Shown here one piece after another: positions 47,201 to 51,070 of a stretch of DNA of 64,000 nt. Where the stretch lies: positions 12,268,515 to 12,332,514 of the forward strand of contig OX104131.1 in NCBI GenBank assembly GCA_944470555.2. Reading direction: 5' to 3'. The DNA comes from Heterobilharzia americana. Taxonomy: Eukaryota > Platyhelminthes > Trematoda > Strigeidida > Schistosomatidae. The translations under genes were made by a program, and so were the position numbers. Numbering within the stretch: position 1 is the first letter of the stretch; every line of letters starts with the position of its first letter. A model generated the notes under the pieces. It ran no database searches. It was not told the DNA's origin and saw nothing but the letters and a program-made list of their open reading frames with translations.

Positions 47201-49731
47201 CTTGTGTCTGATGTCACACAAACTTGAAGACCTACAGGCGAAAACTAACAAGTTGGCAGAAGAGGTGAGGCAGCGAAGACGGGATTACAAGTGAATATAG
47301 AGAAGACAGAAGTGATAAAGATACCGCATCAACAACTCCAACAACAACAACAAACTCCAATCACCATGAACGGGAGGAACTTAAAGGAAGTAACCTCCTT
47401 CACCTATCTAGGAAGCACTGTTTCAACTACAGACGGGACGGACGAGGACGTCAAAGTCAGAATCGGAAAAGCAAGACAGGCGTTCATTAGCCTGAAACCA
47501 GTGTGGAGATCTTCTGCACTCAGCATGTGGAACAAGATCCGGATTTTCAACACCAACCTCAAGTCAGTGCTCTTGTATGGCTCAGAGACTTGGCGCGTCA
47601 CGAAAGGGATTTCCAATAAACCACAGACATTCATCAACAATTGCTTACGCTCGTTACTGAAGATCGGATGGCCAGAAAGAATAAGCAACAAGGAACTCTG
47701 GGAACGAACCAACCAAGAACCTATCACGCAACAAATATGCAGGAAGAAGTGGAGATGGATTGGGCATGCACTGAGAAGGCCGGCTGAGGACATCACGCAT
47801 CAGGCCCTCGAGTGGAATCCCCATGGGAAGCGACGAGTTGGACGTCCGAGGGTGACATGGAGAAGGTCGTGCGAGGAGGAAATGAGAGCTTGTGGGCTGT
47901 CGTGGGACCAGGTTCAAAAGATCTCAGAGAACAGAGTGTACTGGAGGCGTGCTACTGAAGCCCTATGTTCCACTAGGAACCCAAGGGACTAATAATATAA
48001 TAATAATACTGTCTAGAGTGAAGGTTTGAAGGTCTTCTATTAGATATTGCATGAGTTCAAGTATGGCAACAGCTGTTTTGCTGTCAGTTGGTTCTTTAGT
48101 CAATACCATCATCGTCGAGATCAAAATAAGACCGGGTGTTACTGTGTAACAGTCCAAGTTGCTACACATTTCAGATCAGCACATCGAGTAACAAGGGAAT
48201 ACAATGGAAAATGAAGAAGGAAAGAAAAATCGGTCAGAAGAAATAGAAGTAGAAAGTAGTAAAACAGAAGAAGAAAGAATGAGAAAATGTTGAGATTAAA
48301 TATTACGGTTAAGATGAGGATAATGTATGTATATATCTGTAGTACTGATATCGGTTCTGAGCCATATCACCTTAAGTCCTCAACTATTGGTTTCTCTTGT
48401 CACGTGAACCCCAAACGGCTAGTCTGGATCGCTCTACATGGCTCAAACGAATAGTCAAGGACTTCATGCAATGATATCAAGTTTTAAACTGGTGATCCAG
48501 AGCATTTTTCCAGCCTTAACCTATTTTGACCAACGTTGTGTGACTAGGCAGACGGTAGTTAAGCATACGTAATACATGTCCCAGCCTTCTCAGTTGATAA
48601 AAGTTCACAACTGCGTCGACCGTCTTACCTCTCCTACCTAAAACTCTACGTCTGACTTCTGTGTTACTCACATGGCGACACTATGAAACGCAGCCTACAC
48701 TACGAAGGCAGCAGTAATCAAACACCTGAAGCCTTCTCATGTATACTACCTTTAATGGTCATGTTTCACAGCCAGAGTCGAACAGAGCGGACTGCAGCAT
48801 ATTACACTCGACCTTTGGTAGGCAATCGGATATCGTGGCAGCCCGAAAATGGCGTAAGTTGGGAAAAGTCAGTCGAGCCTTTTGTATCCGTGCGGAGATT
48901 TTGTCTGCCACTGACCGACGCACCAGGATTGATCCGACTTTCTAGGTAAGCGAAGTGTTCAACGCGCTCAGCCACTTCACTCTCTATTTTTAGTCTAGGT
49001 ACCGTCGAAGACCTGGAGCAATGATTCTCACTTGTGTGATGAGGAACATACCCCAAACATTTTCAAATTGCCACTCAAGGTGTCCATAAGACTCTGCACC
49101 TTGTCATCGTCTTCACATAACAGGACTGTCATCTCCTTATTCTAGGTCAACCGAAAATTCCCCTGTAGCTAGGTCGATATCTGTGTGATCAGATGTCGAG
49201 AGGGAGACACCCATAACAAAGTCTATGATAAAATTGAATAAGAACGGAGAGAATGGGCATCCTTGACTGACACCACTCCACGTACACAACCCACCTAATG
49301 TCTCACCATACGCTCTGACATGCCCATAGGTGTTCGCAGTGATGTACTTACTTATTTGGTACCCCTTTCAATGAGAGACATTGCCATAGGACTTCTGGAC
49401 CGACCAGTTAACTTGGTGTTACCTAGGGAGATGGTTGTTTCTAGGCAAAATCTTCTAAAAGCCTATCTATACTAAAAATCTAGTTGGAAATGAAAAACTC
49501 TTCAACCTAAGCCTTATGAAAAATTAAATAGTTATCTATTTTTCTTTCAGATTCTAAAGGTTCTTTCGGTTTATTAGCACATATGTTTCCATTCTTTTCA
49601 TATGATGTGCCGCATACATGTGGTCCGGAGCCTGCAATATGCTGTCAGTTTGATTTCCTACGAATGGAAAAATACGGTTGTCCATGGCATACACTACCAG
49701 TTCTCATAGATGATACAAATGTTGCTGCTCG
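17052..49731 (+). CDS. MAN2A1: Golgi alpha-mannosidase II (GH38), N-terminal third, seven exons, incomplete at 3' end
   Basis: Type II Golgi membrane glycosidase that trims two mannoses from GlcNAcMan5GlcNAc2 during complex N-glycan maturation (family knowledge). Joined exons: 17052-17251, 24128-24290, 34769-34913, 38244-38415, 39332-39459, 46528-46701, 49551-49731. All introns begin GT and end AG, and phases match. Residues 1-10 are the cytoplasmic tail, about 9-28 a hydrophobic anchor, about 30-120 the stem, and from about 150 the GH38 fold: [10 protein letters not shown] (H166 and D168 are the expected zinc ligands), [20 protein letters not shown], and [11 protein letters not shown] (D280 the expected nucleophile), ending after FDF...CPWHTLPV. 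Only about 387 codons of the usual 1,100 or so are present. The next exon (LLDQYRKKS-like) was not found before 64000. MAN2A1 versus MAN2A2 cannot be told apart. Confidence 0.85.
18100..18420 (+). mobile_element. RTE 3'-end fragment, diverged
   Basis: The stretch from GGCTCCACGTGG (about 18123) to the CGCAGTCGTATATTGATAT tail (about 18385) follows the same order as the 3' end of the family A element at 31670-31960: the GGxTCCACG block, a C/T-rich untranslated stretch, ATGAGATG-, GGACCGTT-CGCAG and CCTATGTTGATA-like tail. It is diverged and 5'-truncated. No target-site duplication was recognised. Confidence 0.6.
20335..20460 (-). repeat. tRNA-derived SINE (family 2) fragment
   Basis: Contains the motifs TATTGAGGTTTGAGTAACCAG and CAGCTCATTGCCTACTGCAC that recur at 38570, 43005, 44785 and 55025. 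The tRNA-like promoter half is missing or unrecognisable in this copy. Confidence 0.45.
20575..20870. repeat. Inverted pair of tRNA-derived SINEs with hammerhead-like cores (family 1)
   Basis: Two copies lie head to head. The left copy (20575-20745) is on the minus strand: its tRNA-like B box reads GGTTCGATCCC, and its ribozyme-like region reads CTGATGAGTCC...GGAC. The right copy (about 20745-20870) is on the plus strand: GCGTTCGACCCC, then GCACTG-CTGAAGA-GTCC...GAAC-GAA-ACAGCTGT-C. The plus copy keeps most hammerhead core positions but stem II has a mismatch and stem I' (CCGCTA) no longer pairs with GCACTG. The minus copy has AAG in place of GAA. Both are therefore probably inactive. Confidence 0.65.
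20809..20852 (+). ncRNA. Hammerhead-like ribozyme core, degenerate
   Basis: Core elements in order: CTGAAGA, GTCC, a loop, GAAC (one mismatch to GTCC), GAA, then the self-complementary ACAGCTGT and a C at the expected cleavage position. It is part of the SINE at 20745-20870. Activity is doubtful because stem I is broken. Confidence 0.4.
21692..22486 (-). pseudogene. Penelope-like element reverse transcriptase, truncated, GIY-YIG part deleted
   Basis: A 264-codon open frame encodes the C-terminal half of a Penelope-like [12 protein letters not shown] near residue 30 is the catalytic RYxDDTF box. It is followed by [20 protein letters not shown] and VHRKP (family form FLDV.i.r...g.l.tsVyrKpT). 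The end reads [10 protein letters not shown]...[12 protein letters not shown], the C-terminal side of the GIY-YIG endonuclease, but the expected Cys-rich segment and YxG motif between RT and this tail are missing, which indicates an internal deletion. The RT N-terminus is missing upstream of 22486. This orientation is antisense to the mannosidase gene whose intron 1 it occupies. Confidence 0.85.
22606..22663 (+). ncRNA. Hammerhead-like ribozyme motif near a Penelope-like element
   Basis: Seen directly: AGTG (22606-22609), three-base internal loop, ATTGGG (22613-22618), CTGACGA (22619-22625), GTCCC/GTGT/GGGAC stem-loop (22626-22639), GAAA (22640-22643), GGTTCAT, CCCAAT (22651-22656), a three-base loop and CACT (22660-22663). 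ATTGGG/CCCAAT and AGTG/CACT form a stem I with a symmetric internal loop, and stem II is perfect. The stem III and cleavage-site bases (GGTTCAT) do not fit the standard U-H rule cleanly. Penelope-like elements are known to carry minimal hammerheads. Here the motif is on the strand opposite the adjacent Penelope frame. Confidence 0.55.
23001..23651 (-). repeat. Copy 1 of a Penelope 3'-end repeat (copy 2 at 51071-51721)
   Basis: From AATCTGAACGAA to AAGCTGGTAAAT this stretch is almost identical to 51071-51721, with only scattered differences by eye. On the minus strand it holds the last 70 or so codons of a Penelope-like protein and the untranslated 3' region. Confidence 0.85.
23406..23960 (-). 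pseudogene. Penelope-like element, GIY-YIG endonuclease C-terminus
   Basis: On the minus strand, about 23950-23640 reads through one stop as a linker and a cysteine-containing segment, [20 protein letters not shown], which contains the SYVGR box of the GIY-YIG nuclease. It is followed by [20 protein letters not shown] and [12 protein letters not shown] (23406-23624), the usual end of Penelope-like proteins. The RT domain is absent from this fragment. It may belong to a different element from the RT fragment at 21692-22486, since their end sequences differ. Confidence 0.8.
24128..24290 (+). CDS. MAN2A1: Alpha-mannosidase II exon 2: stem region
   Basis: Acceptor TGAACAG ends at 24127 and donor GTGAGA starts at 24291. 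The exon takes one base from the previous codon and ends in phase 0. It encodes a basic, Ser/Thr/Lys-rich luminal stem containing N-x-S/T (NHS, NVT) and one cysteine, ending YARNVTYQ. Joined to exon 3 this reads ...[14 protein letters not shown], which parallels the vertebrate ...VQML.IYN.LPFDN segment and supports the junction. Stem sequences vary widely between species, so the 5' part of the exon is supported mainly by splice sites and frame. Confidence 0.75.
24739..25072 (+). repeat. Gypsy LTR, isolated copy in plus orientation (left arm of a perfect inverted repeat)
   Basis: A 334-base stretch from GAAGCGACCTAAATCG to GAGTGTCTCATTG. Its reverse complement at 26457-26790 shows no difference that I could find by eye. 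The latter is the 3' LTR of the minus-strand Gypsy element. A TCAAATAAAG polyadenylation-like signal lies at about 24950. Beyond 25072 the two copies still resemble each other but with many differences. No Gypsy internal sequence follows, so this is a solo or partial LTR. Confidence 0.75.
25560..25725 (+). repeat. Smalpha-type SINE with tRNA-like promoter and hammerhead core (degenerate)
   Basis: A tRNA-like A box (TTGGTTGTCTAGTGGACAAC, 25570-25589) and B box (ATGTTCGAGTC, 25617-25627) are followed by ATCCAG, CTGACAA, GTCC-CAAATA-GGAC and GAA (25665-25694), the order found in the schistosome hammerhead SINE family. The core should read CTGANGA; the G-to-A change (CTGACAA) and loss of the 3' CTGGAT arm suggest it cannot cleave. 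Confidence 0.65.
26457..26790 (-). repeat. 3' LTR of the Gypsy element (right arm of a perfect inverted repeat)
   Basis: It follows directly on the integrase C-terminus and the purine-rich GTAGGGAGGTAATAGG on the minus strand, the expected position of a 3' LTR. It matches 24739-25072 as an inverted copy without visible differences. The LTR continues for an uncertain distance towards lower coordinates. Confidence 0.75.
26815..27336 (-). pseudogene. Gypsy integrase C-terminal region
   Basis: The minus strand reads [20 protein letters not shown] (about 27215-27155), then [20 protein letters not shown], and [20 protein letters not shown] followed by RHPNHIQ (about 27030-26935). This is the usual integrase end in this lineage (P..L.mGR.lRt.LD..., then W..G.V..R.G..lY.V.v....RH.NQLR). 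Several in-frame stops are present. The catalytic DDE core is absent. Confidence 0.75.
27341..28043 (-). pseudogene. Gypsy gag C-terminus, zinc knuckles and aspartic protease
   Basis: Next to the RTE the minus strand continues gag with [15 protein letters not shown] (28043-27995). Two zinc-knuckle-like units follow; the second reads [14 protein letters not shown] (C-C-H with the final Cys lost), about 27885-27830. The protease lies at about 27690-27560: [16 protein letters not shown] with W-RTLGCQ, where the family's LDTGSD or LDTASD active site reads LDTAHD. The frame is open from 27647 to 27357 but broken upstream. Confidence 0.8.
28044..28049 (+). repeat. Target-site duplication, left (ATGCCG)
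   Basis: ATGCCG occurs before the RTE 5' end and again at 31979-31984, where it overlaps the terminal GAT repeat. Removing the RTE and one copy restores the gag reading frame of the Gypsy host element, which supports this boundary. Confidence 0.6.
28850..31621 (+). CDS. RTE endonuclease-reverse transcriptase polyprotein, nearly intact
   Basis: Enzyme that nicks target DNA and copies its own RNA into the genome. The frame is open from about 28367; the coordinate here is the first TTG, and conserved protein starts just upstream at [15 protein letters not shown] (about 28802). Endonuclease motifs: [16 protein letters not shown] (about 29166), [10 protein letters not shown] (about 29275), QIDHIAIS (29490) and SDHALVRA (29570). 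RT motifs: [12 protein letters not shown] (30275), [17 protein letters not shown] (30418), [14 protein letters not shown] (30550), [17 protein letters not shown] (30655), [13 protein letters not shown] (30830) and the catalytic [11 protein letters not shown] (30960). The C-terminus holds CETWPL and [13 protein letters not shown]. No ATG lies in frame between 28367 and 28850, so the true start is unclear. Confidence 0.9.
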   Translation: MAKTLATRGMDVCCVCETRIQDPSVVIHLTSPDQSGESAKFTLRVSGDSIASSRGLAGVGIALSTRAENSLLDWIPVDSRLCAMRLNGTVRTKRNSETRRCLFVISAYAPTDCSSDEVKDEFYHKLSNLLSKAKRSDVVVVAGDLNAQVGRLSEAERHLGGTFGIPAERTDNGDRLLQLCSDNRLFLASTNFRHKERHCLTWRPPSSTQRWTQIDHIAISHRWRGSVEDCRSFWSTCLDSDHALVRARICLRLNGRRKNLATKPLRVLLDNENTKAVFSEKLARQLSEQKTVTHPEEAWCHLQSTVKAALETVADSKIMAKKSQWISAASSKLMDARECIPAGSEYNEERAQLKNKLTKSLRNDREQWWAAKAKEMEKAAAIGNSRQLFRLIKETGGKWSTTVSEVIAEKDGSAIHSQGRRLGRWAEHFEEQFNWPPATIALPAIQSDPEWDIETGPPTLEEVEKAVGSLKRGRAAGPDGLPAEVYKNGGRVLLVRLTEVLASIWESNTIPSDWSKSLIIPVFKKGEKSSCDNHRGISLTNIVSKILSSIILRRLSGAREQQARENQAGFRPGRGCIDQIFTLRQVLEHRHAYRRPTIAVFLDLKAAFDSVDREVLWQCLSLKGVPSKYITLLKALYSNTCGHVRAYGELSRELYSSSGVRQGCPLSPFLFNFIIDILMEVSLSSPNYKDVDRITGEFSLDLEYADDIVLLGEDADKMQSLLNTLSGNLRMFGMRFSPPKCKFLLQDWSSAVPRLTIESEVVECVDHFTYLGSRINPGGLVADEISARIQKARLAFANLRHLWRRRDIRLSIKGRVYCTAVRSVLLYGCETWPLKVEDTKRLQVFDHRCLRSIGRIPWCHHVSNAEVRCRVLGRRGKSVDEVVNLHRLRWLGHVLRMPSHRLPRHTMLAEVGSGWKKARGTNV
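31622..31775 (+). pseudogene. Out-of-frame C-terminal extension of the RTE polyprotein
   Basis: Directly after the stop at 31619-31621 another frame continues with [20 protein letters not shown] (from 31615) and [20 protein letters not shown], ending at TAA 31773-31775. The same segment occurs in the truncated copies at 61680 and 48350. One base lost in GAGGCACCAATG (about 31606-31614) explains the shift. Confidence 0.75.
31956..31981 (+). repeat. GAT trinucleotide tail of the RTE
   Basis: Run of GAT units at the 3' end of the element. A shorter form ends the related insertion at 61680-61972. Such simple repeats are characteristic of RTE 3' ends. Confidence 0.8.
31985..32531 (-). pseudogene. 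Gypsy gag, N-terminal part
   Basis: The minus-strand frame 32531-32124 encodes [20 protein letters not shown] and [14 protein letters not shown], followed after one stop by [20 protein letters not shown] and [15 protein letters not shown], reaching the RTE insertion point. This is the conserved capsid region of K02A2.6-type Gypsy gag (ET...L..iFg...SLF..R..c, then F.CLiFi.gL....d...r.L..ie.d...tLq). It continues as ACQHLLNLK on the other side of the RTE. Confidence 0.8.
32690..33030 (-). repeat. 5' LTR of the Gypsy element
   Basis: Shares order and many blocks with the LTR at 26457-26790 (for example TAAGTTAGAAGTTTTG, ACCTTATTGGACA and CAGCTGACCAATCA) but carries clear substitutions and a deletion after the TATCCAA block. 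It lies directly upstream of gag on the minus strand. Confidence 0.7.
33245..33580 (-). mobile_element. RTE family A, 3'-end fragment
   Basis: From ACATAGGACCAGGCATTACT (33265) to GAAGACTTCATACA (about 33560) this is the reverse complement of the family A 3' end (31615-31955), including the C-terminal coding piece GG-TCCACGGGACAAGAGGAACC and the C/T-rich untranslated stretch. It is 5'-truncated. The flanks were not resolved. Confidence 0.75.
34245..34660. repeat. Inverted pair of SINE family 1 fragments
   Basis: Left part (34245-34390): GGGATCAAACCCAGGACCTTC, the minus-strand tRNA-like B box, followed by a tRNA-like A-box region. Right part (34560-34660): CTGAGGCGTCCCATACCTGGACGAAACAGC on the plus strand, a hammerhead-like core with a C in the CTGANGA box. 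Both are degraded. Confidence 0.55.
34769..34913 (+). CDS. MAN2A1: Alpha-mannosidase II exon 3: start of catalytic domain, zinc motif
   Basis: Acceptor ATTGATAG ends at 34768 and donor GTAATT starts at 34914; incoming phase 0, outgoing phase 1. It encodes [20 protein letters not shown] and then [13 protein letters not shown], the conserved opening of GH38 mannosidase II. In the family the motif is usually PHSHNDPGW. Here the zinc-ligand His and Asp are kept (residues 166 and 168) but the first His is Phe and Asn is Gln. The exon lies next to repeat-rich introns of 10.5 kb and 3.3 kb. Confidence 0.92.
35080..35480 (-). repeat. Diverged RTE-tail repeat
   Basis: Shares AAAATCATCGTAGAACCTCG, AAGTGGATCGG, GATATCAAGGTAAACAAA and TGAGAGAATAAACAATCTGAAGATGAAG with 45975-46150, and GTTAGGGACTTCCTGGACCGATGCACG-like sequence with 54735-54765. 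In order and strand it resembles the 3' end of RTE-type elements, but it is too decayed to be certain. Confidence 0.45.
35795..35965 (-). repeat. Smalpha-type SINE with degenerate hammerhead core
   Basis: On the minus strand a tRNA-like B box (GGGGTTCGAACCC, about 35908-35920) precedes ATCCAG, GTGACGA, GTCC-CATATA-CGAC and GAA with ACGCGTAT (35829-35875). The first core base is G rather than C, and stem II has lost a pair. The A-box side reaches about 35960. Confidence 0.65.
37444..37457 (+). repeat. Target-site duplication, left (TCGTGTTGCAGAAT)
   Basis: Fourteen bases repeated with one mismatch at 38081-38094 (TCGTGTTACAGAAT), flanking a family B insertion. Confidence 0.6.
37458..38080 (-). 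mobile_element. RTE family B copy with internal deletion, in mannosidase intron 3
   Basis: Minus strand: the 3' end (37465-37800) encodes the C-terminal [14 protein letters not shown] and GKRRVGRP segment. At about 37800 the sequence jumps to the RT region around [12 protein letters not shown] (37830-37870) and [19 protein letters not shown] codons (about 37970-38020), skipping the catalytic FADD box and thumb that lie between them in the full copy at 55869-59191. It ends at about 38080 and is flanked by a 14-base target-site duplication with one mismatch. It sits 163 bases before exon 4. Confidence 0.85.
38081..38094 (+). repeat. Target-site duplication, right (TCGTGTTACAGAAT)
   Basis: Partner of 37444-37457. 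Confidence 0.6.
38244..38415 (+). CDS. MAN2A1: Alpha-mannosidase II exon 4
   Basis: Acceptor ACTGTTAG ends at 38243 and donor GTAAAT starts at 38416; phase 1 in, phase 2 out. It encodes [10 protein letters not shown], then [20 protein letters not shown], matching the family block WlkTf..Yf...fiW.EiSfl..WW. The second Trp of the usual WW pair is Leu. The exon sits about 160 bases downstream of a truncated family B retrotransposon inserted in intron 3. Confidence 0.93.
38570..38705 (-). repeat. tRNA-derived SINE (family 2)
   Basis: The minus strand reads a tRNA-like stretch TATGGCTCAGTAGATCAAGG followed by GGGTCCAAGCC at the B-box position, then the family-specific segment with ATTTAGGTAACCAG. 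It is in intron 4 of the mannosidase gene. Confidence 0.5.
39332..39459 (+). CDS. MAN2A1: Alpha-mannosidase II exon 5
   Basis: Acceptor TTAACACAG ends at 39331 and donor GTAAGT starts at 39460; phase 2 in, phase 1 out. It encodes [20 protein letters not shown] and [15 protein letters not shown], one of the most conserved blocks of the family (GqlEi.[10 protein letters not shown]..Hyfa.idQliEGh.WL). Splice sites and frame agree. Confidence 0.95.
39762..39910. repeat. Short hairpin (MITE-like) element
   Basis: The arms at about 39762-39812 and 39854-39910 are inverted copies; the core AAATTATTTCTCATAATCAT pairs exactly with its partner. The loop is about 40 bases. It lies in intron 5, 300 bases after exon 5. 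No target duplication was clear. Confidence 0.55.
40270..41230 (-). pseudogene. Decayed RTE-type reverse transcriptase (family C)
   Basis: Minus-strand reading with frame changes gives an RT order: [19 protein letters not shown] (about 40860), [20 protein letters not shown] with FDSSNRAVL (40795-40715), a broken VGQSCLILS (G-V-R-Q-G-C box, about 40625), and [20 protein letters not shown] (about 40540-40480), where the catalytic YADD is HADD. The translation differs from families A and B, so it is probably another RTE lineage such as SR2. No intact frame. Confidence 0.7.
41535..41715 (-). repeat. SINE family 1 copy with well-preserved hammerhead core
   Basis: Minus strand, 41632-41590: a short stem I side, CTGAGGA, GTCC, loop CATACTA, GGAC, GAA, then ACAGG where other copies have the self-complementary ACAGCTGT. 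The catalytic core and stem II are intact, but stem III and stem I' are altered. Flanking sequence (CTGGAGGCACCAG, TTTTTAATGGTTCCCCAACTGATCTCAGTC-like) is shared with the other family 1 copies. Confidence 0.6.
42234..42246 (+). repeat. Target-site duplication, left (AGTGACGATAAGA)
   Basis: Thirteen bases repeated exactly at 42623-42635 on either side of a short family B insertion. Confidence 0.8.
42247..42622 (+). mobile_element. RTE family B, 376-base 5'-truncated insertion
   Basis: Contains only the 3' end: TTCATCAACAGCTGCCTACG, the C-terminal [20 protein letters not shown] segment, and the end CACTAAGAACCCAAGG followed by an A-rich tail with AATAATAC. Several stops and substitutions are present. 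The exact 13-base duplication around it shows that it arrived already truncated. It lies in intron 5. Confidence 0.88.
42623..42635 (+). repeat. Target-site duplication, right (AGTGACGATAAGA)
   Basis: Exact partner of 42234-42246. Confidence 0.8.
43005..43150 (-). repeat. tRNA-derived SINE (family 2)
   Basis: Minus strand: TGTGACTCAGTGGTTTAGGG (A-box-like, about 43148-43129) and GGGTTCGAACTCC (B box, about 43089-43101 on the map), then ACCGAGGTTTAGGCAACCAG and the unique tail ending in GTGCAC. This is the best preserved family 2 copy in the window. Confidence 0.65.
43790..44165. repeat. Two SINE family 1 fragments in inverted orientation
   Basis: 43790-43900 carries the minus-strand form (TTGGGACTCCTCAGCATTG, hammerhead-like core degraded). 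44020-44165 carries the plus-strand form (CACACTGCTGAGGAATCCCC, then AGGACAAAACAGCTATAC). Both have lost core bases. Confidence 0.5.
44560..45330 (-). pseudogene. Decayed RTE family A copy, interrupted by a SINE
   Basis: The minus strand can be aligned to the family A protein: a degraded [11 protein letters not shown]...[13 protein letters not shown] region (about 45230-45140), FNEQFNWPP-like codons (about 44970-44945), then after the SINE at 44785-44940 the sequence IQSDTQ (about 44760) and [17 protein letters not shown] (about 44690-44640). In the intact copy these pieces are contiguous. Many stops; old insertion. Confidence 0.65.
44785..44940 (-). repeat. tRNA-derived SINE (family 2) inserted in an RTE remnant
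   Basis: Minus strand: TGTGGCTCAGTGGTGTAGG, then GGGTTCAGAACTTG at the B-box position, AAGGTTAGGGAAACCAGGCA and GTAGCTGCCATATAATGGGTGCG. The surrounding DNA reads as one RTE when this segment is removed. Confidence 0.6.
45960..46170 (-). repeat. Diverged RTE-tail repeat
   Basis: Partner of the repeat at 35080-35480 (shared AAAATCAACGTAGAACTTCG-like, AAGTGGATCGACC and GATATCAAACTAGACAAACG-like blocks). The internal structure is unclear. Confidence 0.4.
46451..46490 (+). repeat. TTA-type microsatellite
   Basis: Imperfect run of TTA/GTTA units about 40 bases upstream of the exon 6 acceptor. Confidence 0.8.
46528..46701 (+). CDS. MAN2A1: Alpha-mannosidase II exon 6: catalytic aspartate
   Basis: Acceptor ACCTGTTAG ends at 46527 and donor GTAATT starts at 46702; phase 1 in and out. 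It encodes [20 protein letters not shown], then [12 protein letters not shown] and LEFFWYQTW, matching the family blocks gWaiDPFGhS.TmayLl, liqRvHYavKkh and leF.WrQ.W. Asp280 of IDPFG corresponds to the catalytic nucleophile of characterised family members. A TTA-repeat microsatellite at 46451-46490 lies about 40 bases before the acceptor. Confidence 0.95.
46823..46832 (+). repeat. Target-site duplication, left (ATACTGTCTA)
   Basis: Ten bases repeated exactly at 48006-48015 around a family B insertion. Confidence 0.75.
46833..48005 (+). mobile_element. RTE family B, 5'-truncated copy in mannosidase intron 6
   Basis: Begins inside the RT domain ([20 protein letters not shown]) and runs to the element's 3' end (TRNPRD stop, then AATAATATAATAATA). 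Frames: 46817-47035 (RT fingers), 46986-47294 ([20 protein letters not shown]) and 47291-47992. Flanked by an exact 10-base duplication. It lies 131 bases after exon 6. The catalytic box reads FAND instead of FADD. Confidence 0.9.
47291..47992 (+). pseudogene. RTE family B C-terminal frame (233 codons)
   Basis: Open frame for the RT thumb and C-terminal region: [60 protein letters not shown], then [20 protein letters not shown] and [20 protein letters not shown]. It lacks the endonuclease and most of the RT, so it cannot act alone. It is useful as the best-preserved sequence for this part of the family here. Confidence 0.85.
48006..48015 (+). repeat. Target-site duplication, right (ATACTGTCTA)
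   Basis: Exact partner of 46823-46832. Confidence 0.75.
48118..49400 (-). mobile_element. RTE family A, 5'-truncated copy in mannosidase intron 6
   Basis: Reverse complement of the family A 3' end from the RT fingers ([14 protein letters not shown] region, about 49330-49270) through [17 protein letters not shown] codons (about 49275-49225), the thumb ([20 protein letters not shown], about 49000-48935) and the C-terminus to the tail starting at about 48118. The frame is broken at several points. It follows the family B copy at 46833-48005, leaving exon 7 150 bases downstream. Confidence 0.85.
49551..49731 (+). CDS. MAN2A1: Alpha-mannosidase II exon 7
   Basis: Acceptor TTCTTTCAG ends at 49550 and donor GTAATA starts at 49732; phase 1 in, phase 2 out. 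It encodes [20 protein letters not shown] followed by CCQFDF and CPW, matching the family block HmmPFYSYDiPHTCGPdP.iCCqFDF.R. This is the last exon recognised. The continuation (beginning ..LLDQYRKKS.. in relatives) was not seen in the remaining 14 kb. Confidence 0.95.
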
Positions 49732-50029
49732 GTAATACAAAGTTGTACATTGTTATTTTTATACACTTAAGTGTAAATAAGTTATTTGATGTGGATGTCT
49801 TTGGTTTTCACAATTTCTCTCTCTCTCTCTGTCTATTTAAAGATACTAATTGTAAGCCTGGCGAAAACCACAGAGTACTGGATTTTCTCTCAATATGATT
49901 TACTATGAAAGCTATACAAAATATACTAGTGGACTGAAAAGAACTAAATGAACGTGTCACTTAGCATCCATATGCACGTTCGTGAGCTAAACAGTTTATC
50001 CCACTTATTGTGTGAGGACTAATGATGCT

Positions 50030-50130
50030 TGCTCTGCAACTGTCCAAACCTTGTTGAGTGGAGCGAGATGTAAACCCACGATTCACTGGTTAGTTATAAG
50101 TCGATTACTTAGGCAATTGAGCCACAGGTT
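50030..50130 (-). repeat. SINE family 2 fragment
   Basis: The minus strand has TGTGGCTCAATTGCCTAAG and GTGGGTTTACATCTC at A- and B-box-like positions. Degraded. Confidence 0.4.
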
Positions 50131-51070
50131 CACTTAATCACGCCGATCGGCAAGACTTAATTGGGTGATCATGGGAATCTAGATATCATATGATCGTCTC
50201 ACTCTTTTAGAACCGAACTTGTGAATAGTGTACCGTGATTGATTCAGCTAAAACCGACCAAACTACTCAAATTTTGCTTAGCTACGTAAATGAATTGATA
50301 ATGTTAACAAGTTGTACAGCTCCTCATGTAAATGATACATCTAGGTGAAACCCAATTGTGGTGATTTCAGCTTATTAACTCTGAACTAAATCTGTCCGAG
50401 TACACAGCTGATGAACTTGACTCTCAATGAGCAAAACCGCTATGTAGTGTTTCAGTCACCGTGATCTCGGTATCAAGTATTGTCCATTAGTAAAATTGAT
50501 CTGCAACTAATTATATCAGTCAATAGTACGTATCGTATGACTTTCAGTTTTGGGTGTTTTGATGTCATTTATAGTGTCAAGCAGGTGAAATGTTATCTCA
50601 GTATTGTAATTTTGAAAGGAGATCACAGAGAAATTCGATGATTGAATCTAATTTGGTTGCATCACTTTCACTCCAGACTGTAAATTTATAAACACGTGAT
50701 TTCATTCATATGTAAACAACCTTGACTAATGGCTGTAATGGATCACATAATATTGAAACGTTTATTTTTTCATAATCTGCCTATTTAAATGTCCTGTTGA
50801 CCATTTTCACATTGTGTAGTGATAAAGTAAGGTGAATTTTTGTTAATGTATGATTTCTCAGGAATCTGCGTACACTAATTCTTATTTGTTAAATAATGGG
50901 AATTTCTTGTCTATTTTAATTAAAATGGTACACTGATATGGGGAAGTCTTATTTTCCTGCTACCCTTTGTAACTGATATTACGGTGCTTTTAGACTCATT
51001 AACTTTCAGGGTGTTTCATCTTTTCGCATTATAAGATTTCAAACAACTAAAGATTCCCACAGAATTAATG

